DNA from: a virus
DNA length: 64,000 nt
Direction: 5' to 3' (one strand)
Virus record (IMG/VR): IMGVR_UViG_3300028384_000422
Span: 19,858-83,857 of that record
Both the position numbers and the translations under genes were made by a program. The notes below the pieces were generated by a model. The model had not been told where the DNA came from, searched no databases, and saw only the letters and a list, made by a program, of their open reading frames with translations. Positions 40,643 to 50,500 of this stretch are shown in pieces (position 1 is the stretch's first letter; each line of letters starts with the position of its first letter).

Positions 40643-41465
40643 AATCAGTTAATACTCCAGAGGTGTCAAACATTTGAGGTCCTTGACCTTTTAACATATT
40701 CTCTACTTTTTCTTCTGCTGCTGCTTTAATCTTACCGACATTGATATTCATAGCAGTAGAATATGTCATTGCCAGATCAGTCACTGCTGCTTGATCTTCA
40801 GGACTCATCATAAGCATACTATCTAGATTGCCTGCTTGAATCCTACCAGTGGTAAGAAGATCGATGGAGCATTGTTTTGCTAAACGAGCAATCCAATATT
40901 TAACCTCTTCACCTTCCTCATTTTCTTTTGCGAGGATGGTTGCCTTGAGTGTCTCCAGATCTTCGAGATCAACATTCTCTCCTGTGCGCTCTTTGATGAT
41001 ACGCAACAGACCTTCAATCTCTCTCTTACACTGACGCAGTTTGTTGTGCCATACTTGTTTATCGAGAAGCAAAATCTCGATTTCATATTCTTTATCTTGC
41101 TTGAAATATGGATCTTCCTCAGTCTCTATTTCATGGCGAATTCTAGCGATATCGTTGAGTGTTCGCTTATATGAAATGGTTACTTTCTGGAGAGCATTAA
41201 ATCGCGTCTGGATCTCCATAATTGCTTGACGCATTTGACGCCAAGGTGTTACCTGTGAGTTAACAACAAAATATTTGTTTTGATAATCAGTTTGACCAAA
41301 GAATTGAGAATCACTCCATCCGACCAATCCTTCATCAAAATCAGATAAGACCCAGGGATCAATGTTCTCTAGGTCTTCGATTGTTTTAGATAAAGGCAGT
41401 CTCTCAGAATCTAATTCCGTACTCAAAAGGTTCTTTTCTGACGATGAGTCCGTCTTCATTTTCAA
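40578..41465 (-). CDS. Coiled-coil protein of the fibre region (295 aa)
   Basis: Acidic N-terminus with EDLENIDPWVLSDFDEGLVG, then a long heptad region (about residues 75-180: MRQAIMEIQTRFNALQKVTI ... REIEGLLRIIKERTG), and a helical C-terminal part with KYWIARLAKQCSIDLLTTGR. It overlaps its neighbours by 62 and 65 bases. Relatives occur next to fibre genes in cyanomyoviruses, without a known role. A fibre-assembly helper is possible. Confidence 0.7.
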   Translation of the reverse strand: MKMKTDSSSEKNLLSTELDSERLPLSKTIEDLENIDPWVLSDFDEGLVGWSDSQFFGQTDYQNKYFVVNSQVTPWRQMRQAIMEIQTRFNALQKVTISYKRTLNDIARIRHEIETEEDPYFKQDKEYEIEILLLDKQVWHNKLRQCKREIEGLLRIIKERTGENVDLEDLETLKATILAKENEEGEEVKYWIARLAKQCSIDLLTTGRIQAGNLDSMLMMSPEDQAAVTDLAMTYSTAMNINVGKIKAAAEEKVENMLKGQGPQMFDTSGVLTDYANNNVEDRYLQSSDKSETGS

Positions 41466-42159
41466 TACACCTACCGTAATTTAGACATTGTTGATTTGAC
41501 ATTGAGATTCCGAAGTAATCTTCTAGGAATACATTGACATCAGCGACATTTGTGATTGCTTTTAATTTAACAATCAACGTCTGTTCTGCAACAGCGAGAT
41601 CAAAAAGTTTGCCTTTCCACTCACCCTGTTTCTCGACAACTTTACCAGCAAACTGTTCAGTTGTCAACCCACGAAGTTCTGCTAACCTATGAATTAACTT
41701 AGTTTCGTGACTATTGTCTGCCAAATATGCTTGAGATTCTGCAAGTTGGTCTCCCCACGTTGCATCTTCAAGACTACTATATGTAGCACGGAGTTCTTGA
41801 TATCTTTTTTCAAATACTTCTTGCACTGCTAATGCAACTACTTTCTTCATGAAAGGCAATGTATATTGCTGCTGAATAGCAGAATCAACTGCTACTTTAT
41901 CTTTTTGTGTAGTCCCTTCTTCACTCTCACCATACTCAGATCTTTCTGCTCTGTATTCACCCCAGTATCTCTGACCAAAGGTGCCAGTCTTATAATCAAA
42001 TCTAAGATAATGAATGTATTGAGGAATATATTGGAAGTATTGATCTTCCAATTCAAAGACTTCTAGACCTAAGAAGTCACCAATTCTTGTACCCCAGACT
42101 TTAATCTGAGGCCATTTCTCTTCATCGAGAACGATAATATCGGGATTAGTAGTTGCCAT
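41404..42159 (-). CDS. Conserved hypothetical, possible fibre-assembly protein (251 aa)
   Basis: MATTNPDIIVLDEEKWPQIK, then VWGTRIGDFLGLEVFELEDQ and a helical middle (SAIQQQYTLPFMKKVVALAV). The ATG overlaps the stop of the upstream fibre gene (TGATG). Consistent placement behind the fibre genes suggests a chaperone or attachment role, but no motif proves it. Confidence 0.65.
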   Translation of the reverse strand: MATTNPDIIVLDEEKWPQIKVWGTRIGDFLGLEVFELEDQYFQYIPQYIHYLRFDYKTGTFGQRYWGEYRAERSEYGESEEGTTQKDKVAVDSAIQQQYTLPFMKKVVALAVQEVFEKRYQELRATYSSLEDATWGDQLAESQAYLADNSHETKLIHRLAELRGLTTEQFAGKVVEKQGEWKGKLFDLAVAEQTLIVKLKAITNVADVNVFLEDYFGISMSNQQCLNYGRCIENEDGLIVRKEPFEYGIRF

Positions 42160-43553
42160 CAGAAGTTAGGAATAGTTGTGCCGTAGTTGTATTGTGCGAC
42201 GCCATTGTCATCAACACCAGAAATAGCAGATGCAGAAGAACAATGAGCAGAACTCATGCCACCATGACCAGTCGGAGGTGAAGATCCACCAAGGTTAGTA
42301 ACACCATCAGTTTGATAGTTCACCTTGAAGGTGTTGTTATTCTGAGAACCATTATAGTTACCCAAGCAATAACCTTTCCTCATTCCAATTTCAAAGTTTT
42401 CCTCACCCATTCTACCGAAGTCAATACCTCTAACCTGAATACCTGATGTATCATCACACTTTTGATTGCCATTCTGGTTATTGTTACCAGTTCCAACATA
42501 CATGTGACCTAACATAGTACCAAGAATTTTCTTCCATCCATCACCACCAGGTCCATGGTTCCAACTAACCCAAGATTCAGTCTTAAATGTCATTGCTTGA
42601 CGTGTGCCACCACGCTTATACCATCCTTTTGTTCTAGAGTTACCACCCCATGTAGGGTCATCACCACCATCACCATGGTTAGGAGGGAATCCAGATGTTC
42701 TCATAACCTCTGTAACAACATTAAATGCATCAGTTCTAGCGTTACCACCACCCTGTAGATAGGATATTCCACCAGAATGTTCATAATCTTGGAATGAACC
42801 CATCGATCCTCTGTTAACAGTCATATCCCAAGAGTTTTGGTGTGAGATACCAGATTCAGAGGTCATACTGAAACCAGACGTATAGTTAGAAGAACCTCTA
42901 TAAGTGTTCTCCATAGAATGGAAGAAGTGTCTATTATCCGAGAAAGATCCTGCCATATAAGCACCAGATCTATCAAGAGTATCACCTAAGTTTGATGATG
43001 TATCTGTAGCATGAACAGTTCTATTGACGTTTCTCCATGGTGAACCACTTTGATATCCACCACCAACATATCCATGGGTCCAAATTCTTGCCAATCCCCA
43101 ATCATTTAGGACACCTTCAAAAGACCAATATGCTTCAGTTCCATTGGATTTAAGGACAGCACCCTGAGAATAATCAACACTAAATCTATCGGTAGATTGA
43201 TTCGGTGTTCCTCCACCGCTACCAGCAATAGGTCCCCATTCGGGTTGATTTGTGCTGCTATTTAAGGAATATCCCTCAAACGTGCCATCAGTTGTATTAT
43301 ATCGGAACATACCTTGAACAGGTGTTCCAGGGCGTTGAGCAGTTGTACCAACGGGAACAACAACACTACCCGTTCCAGAAATATCTAAGTTTGATCGCGG
43401 ATTTGTAGTGTTAATACCAACTTCATTATTCGCACTATCGACATACAGCGTGCCCGAATCAAAGTTAAAATTGCCACTAGATTCCAACTGGAATTGTGCC
43501 GTTCCGCCACCACCACTTAAAGAAACTACTCTATCTACATTAAGTTGGGACAT
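42159..43553 (-). CDS. Tail fibre-like protein 5 with GTTAQRP module (464 aa)
   Basis: MSQLNVDRVVSLSGGGGTAQ, SANNEVGINTTNPRSNLDIS (a common fibre shaft unit), then VPVGTTAQRPGTPVQGMFRY and NTTDGTFEGY. The last 300 residues are Gly/Ser/Asn/Trp/His-rich with no family I recognise, and end GVAQYNYGTTIPNF. Likely a receptor-contacting fibre. A late-promoter variant lies 23-30 bp before the start. Confidence 0.8.
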   Translation of the reverse strand: MSQLNVDRVVSLSGGGGTAQFQLESSGNFNFDSGTLYVDSANNEVGINTTNPRSNLDISGTGSVVVPVGTTAQRPGTPVQGMFRYNTTDGTFEGYSLNSSTNQPEWGPIAGSGGGTPNQSTDRFSVDYSQGAVLKSNGTEAYWSFEGVLNDWGLARIWTHGYVGGGYQSGSPWRNVNRTVHATDTSSNLGDTLDRSGAYMAGSFSDNRHFFHSMENTYRGSSNYTSGFSMTSESGISHQNSWDMTVNRGSMGSFQDYEHSGGISYLQGGGNARTDAFNVVTEVMRTSGFPPNHGDGGDDPTWGGNSRTKGWYKRGGTRQAMTFKTESWVSWNHGPGGDGWKKILGTMLGHMYVGTGNNNQNGNQKCDDTSGIQVRGIDFGRMGEENFEIGMRKGYCLGNYNGSQNNNTFKVNYQTDGVTNLGGSSPPTGHGGMSSAHCSSASAISGVDDNGVAQYNYGTTIPNF

Positions 43554-43575
43554 ACCTAGTCTTGTACCTTCGTAT

Positions 43576-43583
43576 TATTTATC
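43576..43583 (-). promoter_or_regulatory. Late-promoter variant GATAAATA
   Basis: One base from TATAAATA, 23-30 bp upstream of the ATG at 43553 and overlapping the previous stop. Confidence 0.45.
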
Positions 43584-44598
43584 AGATATCGAAATCATCT
43601 TTGTAGTAATTATAGATCTGCGTTCTTTCCGCCTCTGTAATATGTCTATTGTAATACATGAACACAGGGAAAGAACCGCAGTTCTGAGATGAACTATGAG
43701 GGTTTCTATCACCCTGACCCCATGCACCTACATGGTGAAATCCTCTATTAAATTGTGCATTTCCATTGTTAATGGTTGCTCTAGCACTTGCCTCGTCATT
43801 CAAATAACATTGATAGCAAGGAGAATACTGACCAGAAGTATAGTTAGATAATCTCCAAGTATACATGTTGAACTTACTATCCCAGTTAGGGAATTGATCA
43901 ATATCATATCCACTATCTTGGAAACCAGCATTATTGTTATCATACATGCCTAGACTTCTACCGCCGTCTTGCACAATAATCTGATGGTCGGCATCACGAG
44001 AACGCAAAGGTGTCCTCCACTGACTATTGTCTGTTCTCCACTTCAAGAAGAAAACAACACTAACAGCAGGAAAATACGGGACATCAATGTAATTGGAATG
44101 TGAGAACTTAGCACATCCAGAACCATTCACTGAGAAGTCCATGAACTTAACAGTTTCATTATTGATAGTCTCACTAGCGTATCTATCAGTAGGAATACTG
44201 AAGTGATAGTTTGATCCCGAAATATCATACCAATAATTAGCATCCTGATCGCTTGAATTAGGTTTCAATGATGCAGGATTATTAGCATCCAACCAAATAA
44301 CAAGTCCTCTTCTAGGTACGTCACCAACAACACCAGCAGCAGCAGTCTCGGGTTGCATCAAATTTTTCCATGATCCACCATCATATCCTTCTACAACACC
44401 TAAATCAGAATTATATCTGATCATTCCAGCAGCAGGAGTTGTAGGTCTCTGCGCTGTAGTCCCTACAGGAAGTTTTAATCCTGAACTATCATCAATAGCA
44501 AGATTACCTCTAATATTCAAATGAGCACTAGATGGCATCTTAATCCTGAACTTATGATCAGAATCAGCAGTAATTTTATTTACTTTAATAATACTCAT
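43582..44598 (-). CDS. Tail fibre-like protein 4 with LamG-like C-terminus (338 aa)
   Basis: MSIIKVNKITADSDHKFRIK, then LPVGTTAQRPTTPAAGMIRY and SDLGVVEGYDGGSWKNL. After a linker, GLVIWLDANNPASLKPNSSD starts a concanavalin/LamG-like jelly roll (YWYDISGSNYHFS, VSVVFFLKWRTDNSQWRTPL, ends AERTQIYNYYKDDFDI). LamG folds often bind glycans. ATGA overlap with the next upstream gene. Confidence 0.8.
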   Translation of the reverse strand: MSIIKVNKITADSDHKFRIKMPSSAHLNIRGNLAIDDSSGLKLPVGTTAQRPTTPAAGMIRYNSDLGVVEGYDGGSWKNLMQPETAAAGVVGDVPRRGLVIWLDANNPASLKPNSSDQDANYWYDISGSNYHFSIPTDRYASETINNETVKFMDFSVNGSGCAKFSHSNYIDVPYFPAVSVVFFLKWRTDNSQWRTPLRSRDADHQIIVQDGGRSLGMYDNNNAGFQDSGYDIDQFPNWDSKFNMYTWRLSNYTSGQYSPCYQCYLNDEASARATINNGNAQFNRGFHHVGAWGQGDRNPHSSSQNCGSFPVFMYYNRHITEAERTQIYNYYKDDFDI

Positions 44599-45638
44599 CG
44601 TATGAAGAAATATCCTGGGTTTAAGTTGTTGCTGCCTGTAAATGATGCAGATCCGCCATAGATACCACGACCAGAGTTGGAACCAGTATAACCATAGAGG
44701 ACTCTATTTACACCATAACGAGATGTTTGAAAACTTGATGGATTTGAGTGATAATCAAATACTTTGTATTGATCATTAAACAATCTAATATGATCATGAC
44801 CACCAGGTCTTTCCCAGTTATAGGGATAAACATGGGAGACACTAAATGTGCCTTCACGGCGATCACCTTGGCGACCATCTCCACCAGTATTTGTTGAACT
44901 GAAGTAATGAATACCGTTATTCATACGAATGAACGATGCATAACGCCAGTTACTAGTTTGTCCGCCATTATATGTATCGTATACACCACCAGGAGGATAT
45001 GCTCCATTTTGTGCAATTCTTATATTAATAGTTTCAGCACCACCATTAGCAAATGATCCTAAATCAACAATAAATCTATCATCCCAACGACGACCATCAC
45101 TAGTGCTATATCCTGTTCCTGAGTGTGGAACATATTGTACTGCTCTACCATCAATGGTTTGATTATACAGATTATTTGATTCAAATGTAGACCAATGATT
45201 TGTAGTATTAGATCCAATCGTTTTTACTAAAACCCATCCACCATCATAGTTTGTGTTATCAACAAAACAATATCTTGGTTCGTCATATCCAATAGGAGCA
45301 ATCCAATAATATCCATCACTTAGTCCTGCTTCTTTAAGATCAATACCATTCCTAGCAGGATTTTCAAAGGATCCTATTGTGCCACCAGCAGCGCCACCAC
45401 CGAGTGCCTGCCAAACTCCAACATAAATTTCAAACGCTGATGCATCTGTATTGAAACGTAGTGCTCCCATAGGAGGAGAAGCAGGTCTCGATGCAGTATT
45501 TCCTGATGGAAGTGTATGCGCTCCAGTATGATCGAAGCGAAGATTACCTTCTAATTCTAAGGTATGACCTTGAGTAACATCAACTTGATTAATTGATGCG
45601 GCAATACCACTTAATTCTGATAGTGTTAACTGACTCAT
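44595..45638 (-). CDS. Tail fibre-like protein 3 with fibrinogen-like C-terminus (347 aa)
   Basis: MSQLTLSELSGIAASINQVD, then LPSGNTASRPASPPMGALRF and TDASAFEIYVGVWQAL. From about residue 100: ENPARNGIDLKEAGLSDGYY, WIAP, then YDGGWVLVKTIGS, the order of the fibrinogen C-terminal (FReD) fold 'G-x-SDGxYxI...GGWxxV'. FReD domains bind acetylated sugars. The calcium site was not verified. Confidence 0.78.
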   Translation of the reverse strand: MSQLTLSELSGIAASINQVDVTQGHTLELEGNLRFDHTGAHTLPSGNTASRPASPPMGALRFNTDASAFEIYVGVWQALGGGAAGGTIGSFENPARNGIDLKEAGLSDGYYWIAPIGYDEPRYCFVDNTNYDGGWVLVKTIGSNTTNHWSTFESNNLYNQTIDGRAVQYVPHSGTGYSTSDGRRWDDRFIVDLGSFANGGAETINIRIAQNGAYPPGGVYDTYNGGQTSNWRYASFIRMNNGIHYFSSTNTGGDGRQGDRREGTFSVSHVYPYNWERPGGHDHIRLFNDQYKVFDYHSNPSSFQTSRYGVNRVLYGYTGSNSGRGIYGGSASFTGSNNLNPGYFFIR

Positions 45639-45639
45639 T

Positions 45640-47079
45640 TTATGTGTTGTCGAATGTTACTCCATACATTGCCCATCCACCTCTACTTCCAATATTAGGA
45701 TATGTTAATGCAGATGAGTTGATATCAACCATTTCAATCATATACCATCTATATCCATAAACATTAGAGAAAGATTGTGATCTTTGACCACCTTCACTAC
45801 CAGAACCTTGTCCACCAAAGTGTACACGAGCTATGAAAGTCCAATTAGTGGAAGTGTCAGTAAAATTACTTCGATCTACTTCTCTATTAGTTCCCCAAAT
45901 GTTACAGTTACCGATGGCATTTGTATGTTTGAACCACCTAATTCTATTTAACACCTGACCTTGAGCACGAGTTGACACTTTAACCGCAAGATACTGCGGC
46001 CAAGTAACATTACCAGGGTTAGTATGTCCCGTGTGGAATGCAAAATCGCTTCCACTAGTTGATGAAATATAATCAAGAAATGGTCTGGTATTTGCTGTTG
46101 CACCTAATGTTTCATCACCACTTGTGCCATCATTATATCTCAAACCTTCATGCAATATTCGCATTCCGTTATGAGTGAAGTTCTGATGTGCAGTATCATT
46201 CGCACCTTCAGCAACACTAAACCCACCACCATTTCCTTGAGTTCCTAAGGGAAATACATCTGTTGTGCCTGATGCCTCACCTGCTTTAACATCCCATTCT
46301 AATCTTTCATTCTTTGCTTCAATTCTTTTTTGAATAGCATTATATCTTACATAACCCGTATCGTCATGAGTAGCATATTTACCAGAATCAATCTCATAAT
46401 CGGGTGTAAATCCTTGTAGTGGTCCTCTGTTTAGTTGAAATCCAGACCACCAAAGCGAATGAGCGTTTGAGTTTCCAGTCTGGGCACCATCTACACGAAC
46501 TTGTATATATCTTGTATCACTTTGATTTAATGTTCTTGTTACGCTAATTCTTTGCCAAGATGTTCCAATGTTACTAAATGTTAGAGATGATAGAGTACTA
46601 TATGTTCCGTTTTCTCTTGCTTCAAATAAGTATAACTGAGCACCGATGCCACCACTTTGATTTGATTTTACATATACACTAAACGTCCACTGTTCTCCTG
46701 CTACTGCTTCAGTAATATTCCACTGACTGCCGTTATAAGTTGCTGTATAAGGATCATTATTACCATCCAATGCCATTTTTAATGGTACACCACCAACAGG
46801 AGAATCTGTTACTGATGAATCAGCAGACGTTGTTGCTCGGACAGCATTCGTTCCCCAAGGTTCTAATAGAACAGATCCATCCGAATTATTTACTCCCGTA
46901 TATGGATACAAAGGACTAAACCTCTTAGCAAATGCATTACTAGGAGGTGCGGGAATAGGATGATAACTCTGACCTAAAACACGAAAATCTGCTTCAGTAC
47001 TTAAAGTAGATGTTGCGTCTAACGTGATCTTAAAGTCAGGGGAATTTCCTTGTAACGCCTGAACATTTATGCGACCCAT
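45640..47079 (-). CDS. Tail fibre-like protein 2 with carbohydrate-binding-like domain (479 aa)
   Basis: MGRINVQALQGNSPDFKITL, then a Pro-rich start. Residues about 120-225 (AVAGEQWTFSVYVKSNQSGG ... TSWQRISVTRTLNQSDTRYI) match the CBM-like jelly roll common in phage virion proteins. C-terminal beta region ends GWAMYGVTFDNT. The GTTAQRP unit is absent or degenerate (GYVRYNAIQKRIEAKNERLE). Start overlaps the preceding stop (TAATG). Confidence 0.75.
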   Translation of the reverse strand: MGRINVQALQGNSPDFKITLDATSTLSTEADFRVLGQSYHPIPAPPSNAFAKRFSPLYPYTGVNNSDGSVLLEPWGTNAVRATTSADSSVTDSPVGGVPLKMALDGNNDPYTATYNGSQWNITEAVAGEQWTFSVYVKSNQSGGIGAQLYLFEARENGTYSTLSSLTFSNIGTSWQRISVTRTLNQSDTRYIQVRVDGAQTGNSNAHSLWWSGFQLNRGPLQGFTPDYEIDSGKYATHDDTGYVRYNAIQKRIEAKNERLEWDVKAGEASGTTDVFPLGTQGNGGGFSVAEGANDTAHQNFTHNGMRILHEGLRYNDGTSGDETLGATANTRPFLDYISSTSGSDFAFHTGHTNPGNVTWPQYLAVKVSTRAQGQVLNRIRWFKHTNAIGNCNIWGTNREVDRSNFTDTSTNWTFIARVHFGGQGSGSEGGQRSQSFSNVYGYRWYMIEMVDINSSALTYPNIGSRGGWAMYGVTFDNT

Positions 47080-47495
47080 TATCTAACACTCCATGCACCA
47101 CCAGATTCAACAGTAATAGTATAACCATTGCCAATGGTCATAGGACCAGCACTCATACCATTTGCAAATTCTGATCCAGCACTAGGTCCAACTGTAATGT
47201 TTTCTGAAATTGTATTAGCGTTCGTTCTAATAACACTATCAGTGCCCAATGAAGGACCACCACCAGAGATTGCCGCCCATCCAGCACTACCAGTTCCATC
47301 ATCTGCTTTATAAATCTCAGCAGCGTCCAGATCTGTATTGAAACGAATTGTTCCAACAGAAACACCAGATGGTCTATTTGCTTGAGTTCCAGAAGGAATC
47401 CTCAAAATACTGGTTTGATTCAGGAATGATAATGTAGAGATAATTGCTTCGGTTGAAGTGGAAATCTGATTTCCACTAATTCTTGAAATCGCCAT
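47079..47495 (-). CDS. Short tail fibre-like protein 1 (138 aa)
   Basis: MAISRISGNQISTSTEAIIS, IPSGTQANRPSGVSVGTIRF, NTDLDAAEIYKADDGTGSAG and a small C-terminal beta domain ending TITVESGGAWSVR. It is essentially the shared module alone, without a large head domain. A strong AGGAGG ribosome site lies about 15 bases upstream. Could be a connector or a minimal fibre. Confidence 0.75.
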   Translation of the reverse strand: MAISRISGNQISTSTEAIISTLSFLNQTSILRIPSGTQANRPSGVSVGTIRFNTDLDAAEIYKADDGTGSAGWAAISGGGPSLGTDSVIRTNANTISENITVGPSAGSEFANGMSAGPMTIGNGYTITVESGGAWSVR

Positions 47496-47521
47496 GGCAG
47501 ACTATATAACCTCCTTAGTAT

Positions 47522-50500
47522 TTAGATAGGCAGTTCGAGAATATGAACTGTATCCGATGCCAAAGGTGCATCTCCAGAAGAGAATACAACGTTTGCACCA
47601 TTAGAGTCCACAGTATAATTTGTTCCTGCAATTTGAGCAACACCGTTCAGGAATACCAGAACAGAATCGTCAACGTGCTGAACACCTGTATAGGTAGAAA
47701 TAGCAAAGGTTAGAGTTGTTCCATCACCTGTATATGTCTTAGTAATATATTTGTCGGGACCAACACCACCACGACCAGTGACAACCAAGTCACCATCAAC
47801 TCTTGCACTACCGTTTACATTTATGCGATAATCAGCTGTAGGAGCAACACCAAGACCAATGTGTTGATTGTTATTGAAAGTATCAATATTAATCTGACCA
47901 GTATCTGTGAGACCAAATTCTTTCCATGCTCCACCGTAGTATATCCAACCAAGCGACTTACCTGGTGTCCAATTAATGTTATAAACAAGATCACCATCAG
48001 CGGGCGTAGTGTATCCCGTGATATTATTAAAAGAGGGTTGTCCATTTGCATCTGCTGGTGCCAATAAGGTTTGCTTGACGACCGTGCCATCCTGATTGAA
48101 GTACGAAATCTTCTTAGCAGAGAGGTTATTTGTGAAGGTAGTTAATCCTTGGAATGTAACAGGACCAGCGAAGATAGATTCTAACTGGTTAGATGCACCA
48201 CCGATAACCGTGAGTTTGTCAGTAAGAACCAACTCAGAGAATGTCTCAATAGTTGTATTCTCTTCACCAACAACATTCAGTTGTGCAATATCTTCGTTTG
48301 TGATTTGACCTGTAACAGGGTTGATAACCTGGTTACCAATAAACAGGTCGCCGTTAGAGTTAAGACCAGAGTAGAAAGCAACACCCGCTTCTTCTTTAAT
48401 CGACTGAGAGAACTTAATCTGATCAGAACTCAAAGTTTCTACCTGAGTCTGCGGGAATGCAGTCGAGTAGTTACCAGGACCGAAACCAAGATATTCAAAT
48501 GTATGGTTACCAGATCTAAGGATCGAGTGGCGTCTAAACTCAACAGGGACGGGAGAAACAGTTCCATCATTATTATTACGGATATTAATCTTTCTCTCTT
48601 CTTCATCACCTGCACGAGCAGTCAATTCAACATTAGATAGTCTCGCGGTTGCAGATTCATATCCAGGAGTTGTACCTGGTTGTGTCCATCCAGTATCAGT
48701 CAGCATCTTAACAATTGCTTCCTTAGTGACAGACAACTTAGGATCTTTTGCAGGTGGTGTAGCACCATCAGTAGCATTTACTAGACCGATAGTTTGGTTG
48801 TCAGCGACGGATACAGCAGCAAGAGGGTCAGCAACAGGGTTGTCTCTGTCAAACGTAGGATAGACTTCGTTGACGTTTTGAGAGAACTTCCTGTTGTTGA
48901 AGTTACTTGTGCTAGGAGCAACAGATGCATAAAGGAGGGTAATGTAGTAGATTCCATCGGCAATACCTCGCTCGAACTCTTGTACAACTTCAATATCGTA
49001 GATGTAAAAAGTATTTTGTAGATTATATGATGTCGTATCACTATTCAATGGTTGCATTACATAACCAGAGAGGGGATCACGAGGCAGAGGATTAGTCTTA
49101 TCCTTATCAATAACCAGACGAATACGATACGTTCTATCCTGAAGGTTTCTACCATCAGCAATACGCTTCAGGAATGTAGTAGGAGTAAAGTTTACGTTAT
49201 TATAGTCGTTGTTTGTAGTAAGCGTATTGTAAATTCTATTATAAGTATCACTATTAGGATCAGCATCTGCTGTTACAGACAAATACCAACCACCAACACT
49301 ACCTGTCTGACCGTTGATAGTATAAGTAGCACTATCAAATTGAAGAGGTGAACCATCAACACCTGCTCTTAGACCAGAAACACTAGGTCCATATGGGGAG
49401 ATGGTTGCAGATTGTGTTGTAGCGTTCGCTGCACCATTTGCTACAAGCAAGCAATTAATCTTGTCCGCGACAGCATTAGCGCCCGTGCCGTCTTGACGAG
49501 CACCAACGGTGAAACCTTGGACTTTATTTGTTGGAGGTGATGCCTCAACAGTGTATCCGTAGAGATAGAGTCTAGATCCAGGGGATCCTCCAGATCCTGC
49601 AAGAGATTGGTTGATGACTTTTGTTCTTTGAATGTCAATGTTTACCCAGTTAACTGATGTTTCTTCGCCAAAAATAACGTTACCGTTTATCGCTGCTGTA
49701 TTTGAAGCAGTTAATGTAACAACTCTAGTGTTTGTATTTACAGAACCAACAGTGGCACCAACGCCAACACCAGTTCCTGTAACATTCATGCCTTGAATGA
49801 CACCATTGATCGAACCATCGTTAGCGAGAGTAATCGATGATGCACCAGAAGTACCCGTTGCAGTTGTAGAAATAACCGACAATGCTTTGGGAGGAATGAT
49901 ATGAGTGATTGTGCCTGCCTTATCTTTCGAGAATGATTTTGCTTTGAATCCAGCAGATCTTAAAGCTGTGTTTCCGAAGTTACTGTTAGAGTTCGTAATC
50001 GACATGTCACCGCCACTCTCAGCAGTGAAGTGTGTGTCATATCCAACAGCGAACACCGAAACTGCCTGAATAAAGGAGTCATTAGAGCAGACAATGTGTC
50101 TGTGTCCCCAACCTTTACGATACTCAGCAAAACCATCTAAGTGAGCACCATCACCAGATGTTGCTACATCATAGTTACCAGTAGAAGCATTATATCTTAC
50201 GAACGCTCTATCATCTTTCTGCAAACTCAGACCAGTGAACTGCGCCACAACCATTGATTTGAAACCAGTTGCTTTGCTACCATTAGCGTTCATACCATTC
50301 ATACCCCACACCGAGCGGAGTGACAGGTTAAACGCATATGGAGATGCAGAGTCAACAGTATCAATCTCAGTCTTTACAGTGATGTTTGATCCGACTGCGT
50401 TACCTGTCGGTTCAGATTGCATTTGGTAAGTAAAGACGTTACCAGATGCGGATGTGACTGTGAAAGATCCGTTGTAAACTGACGCATCAAGTTCGGATTG

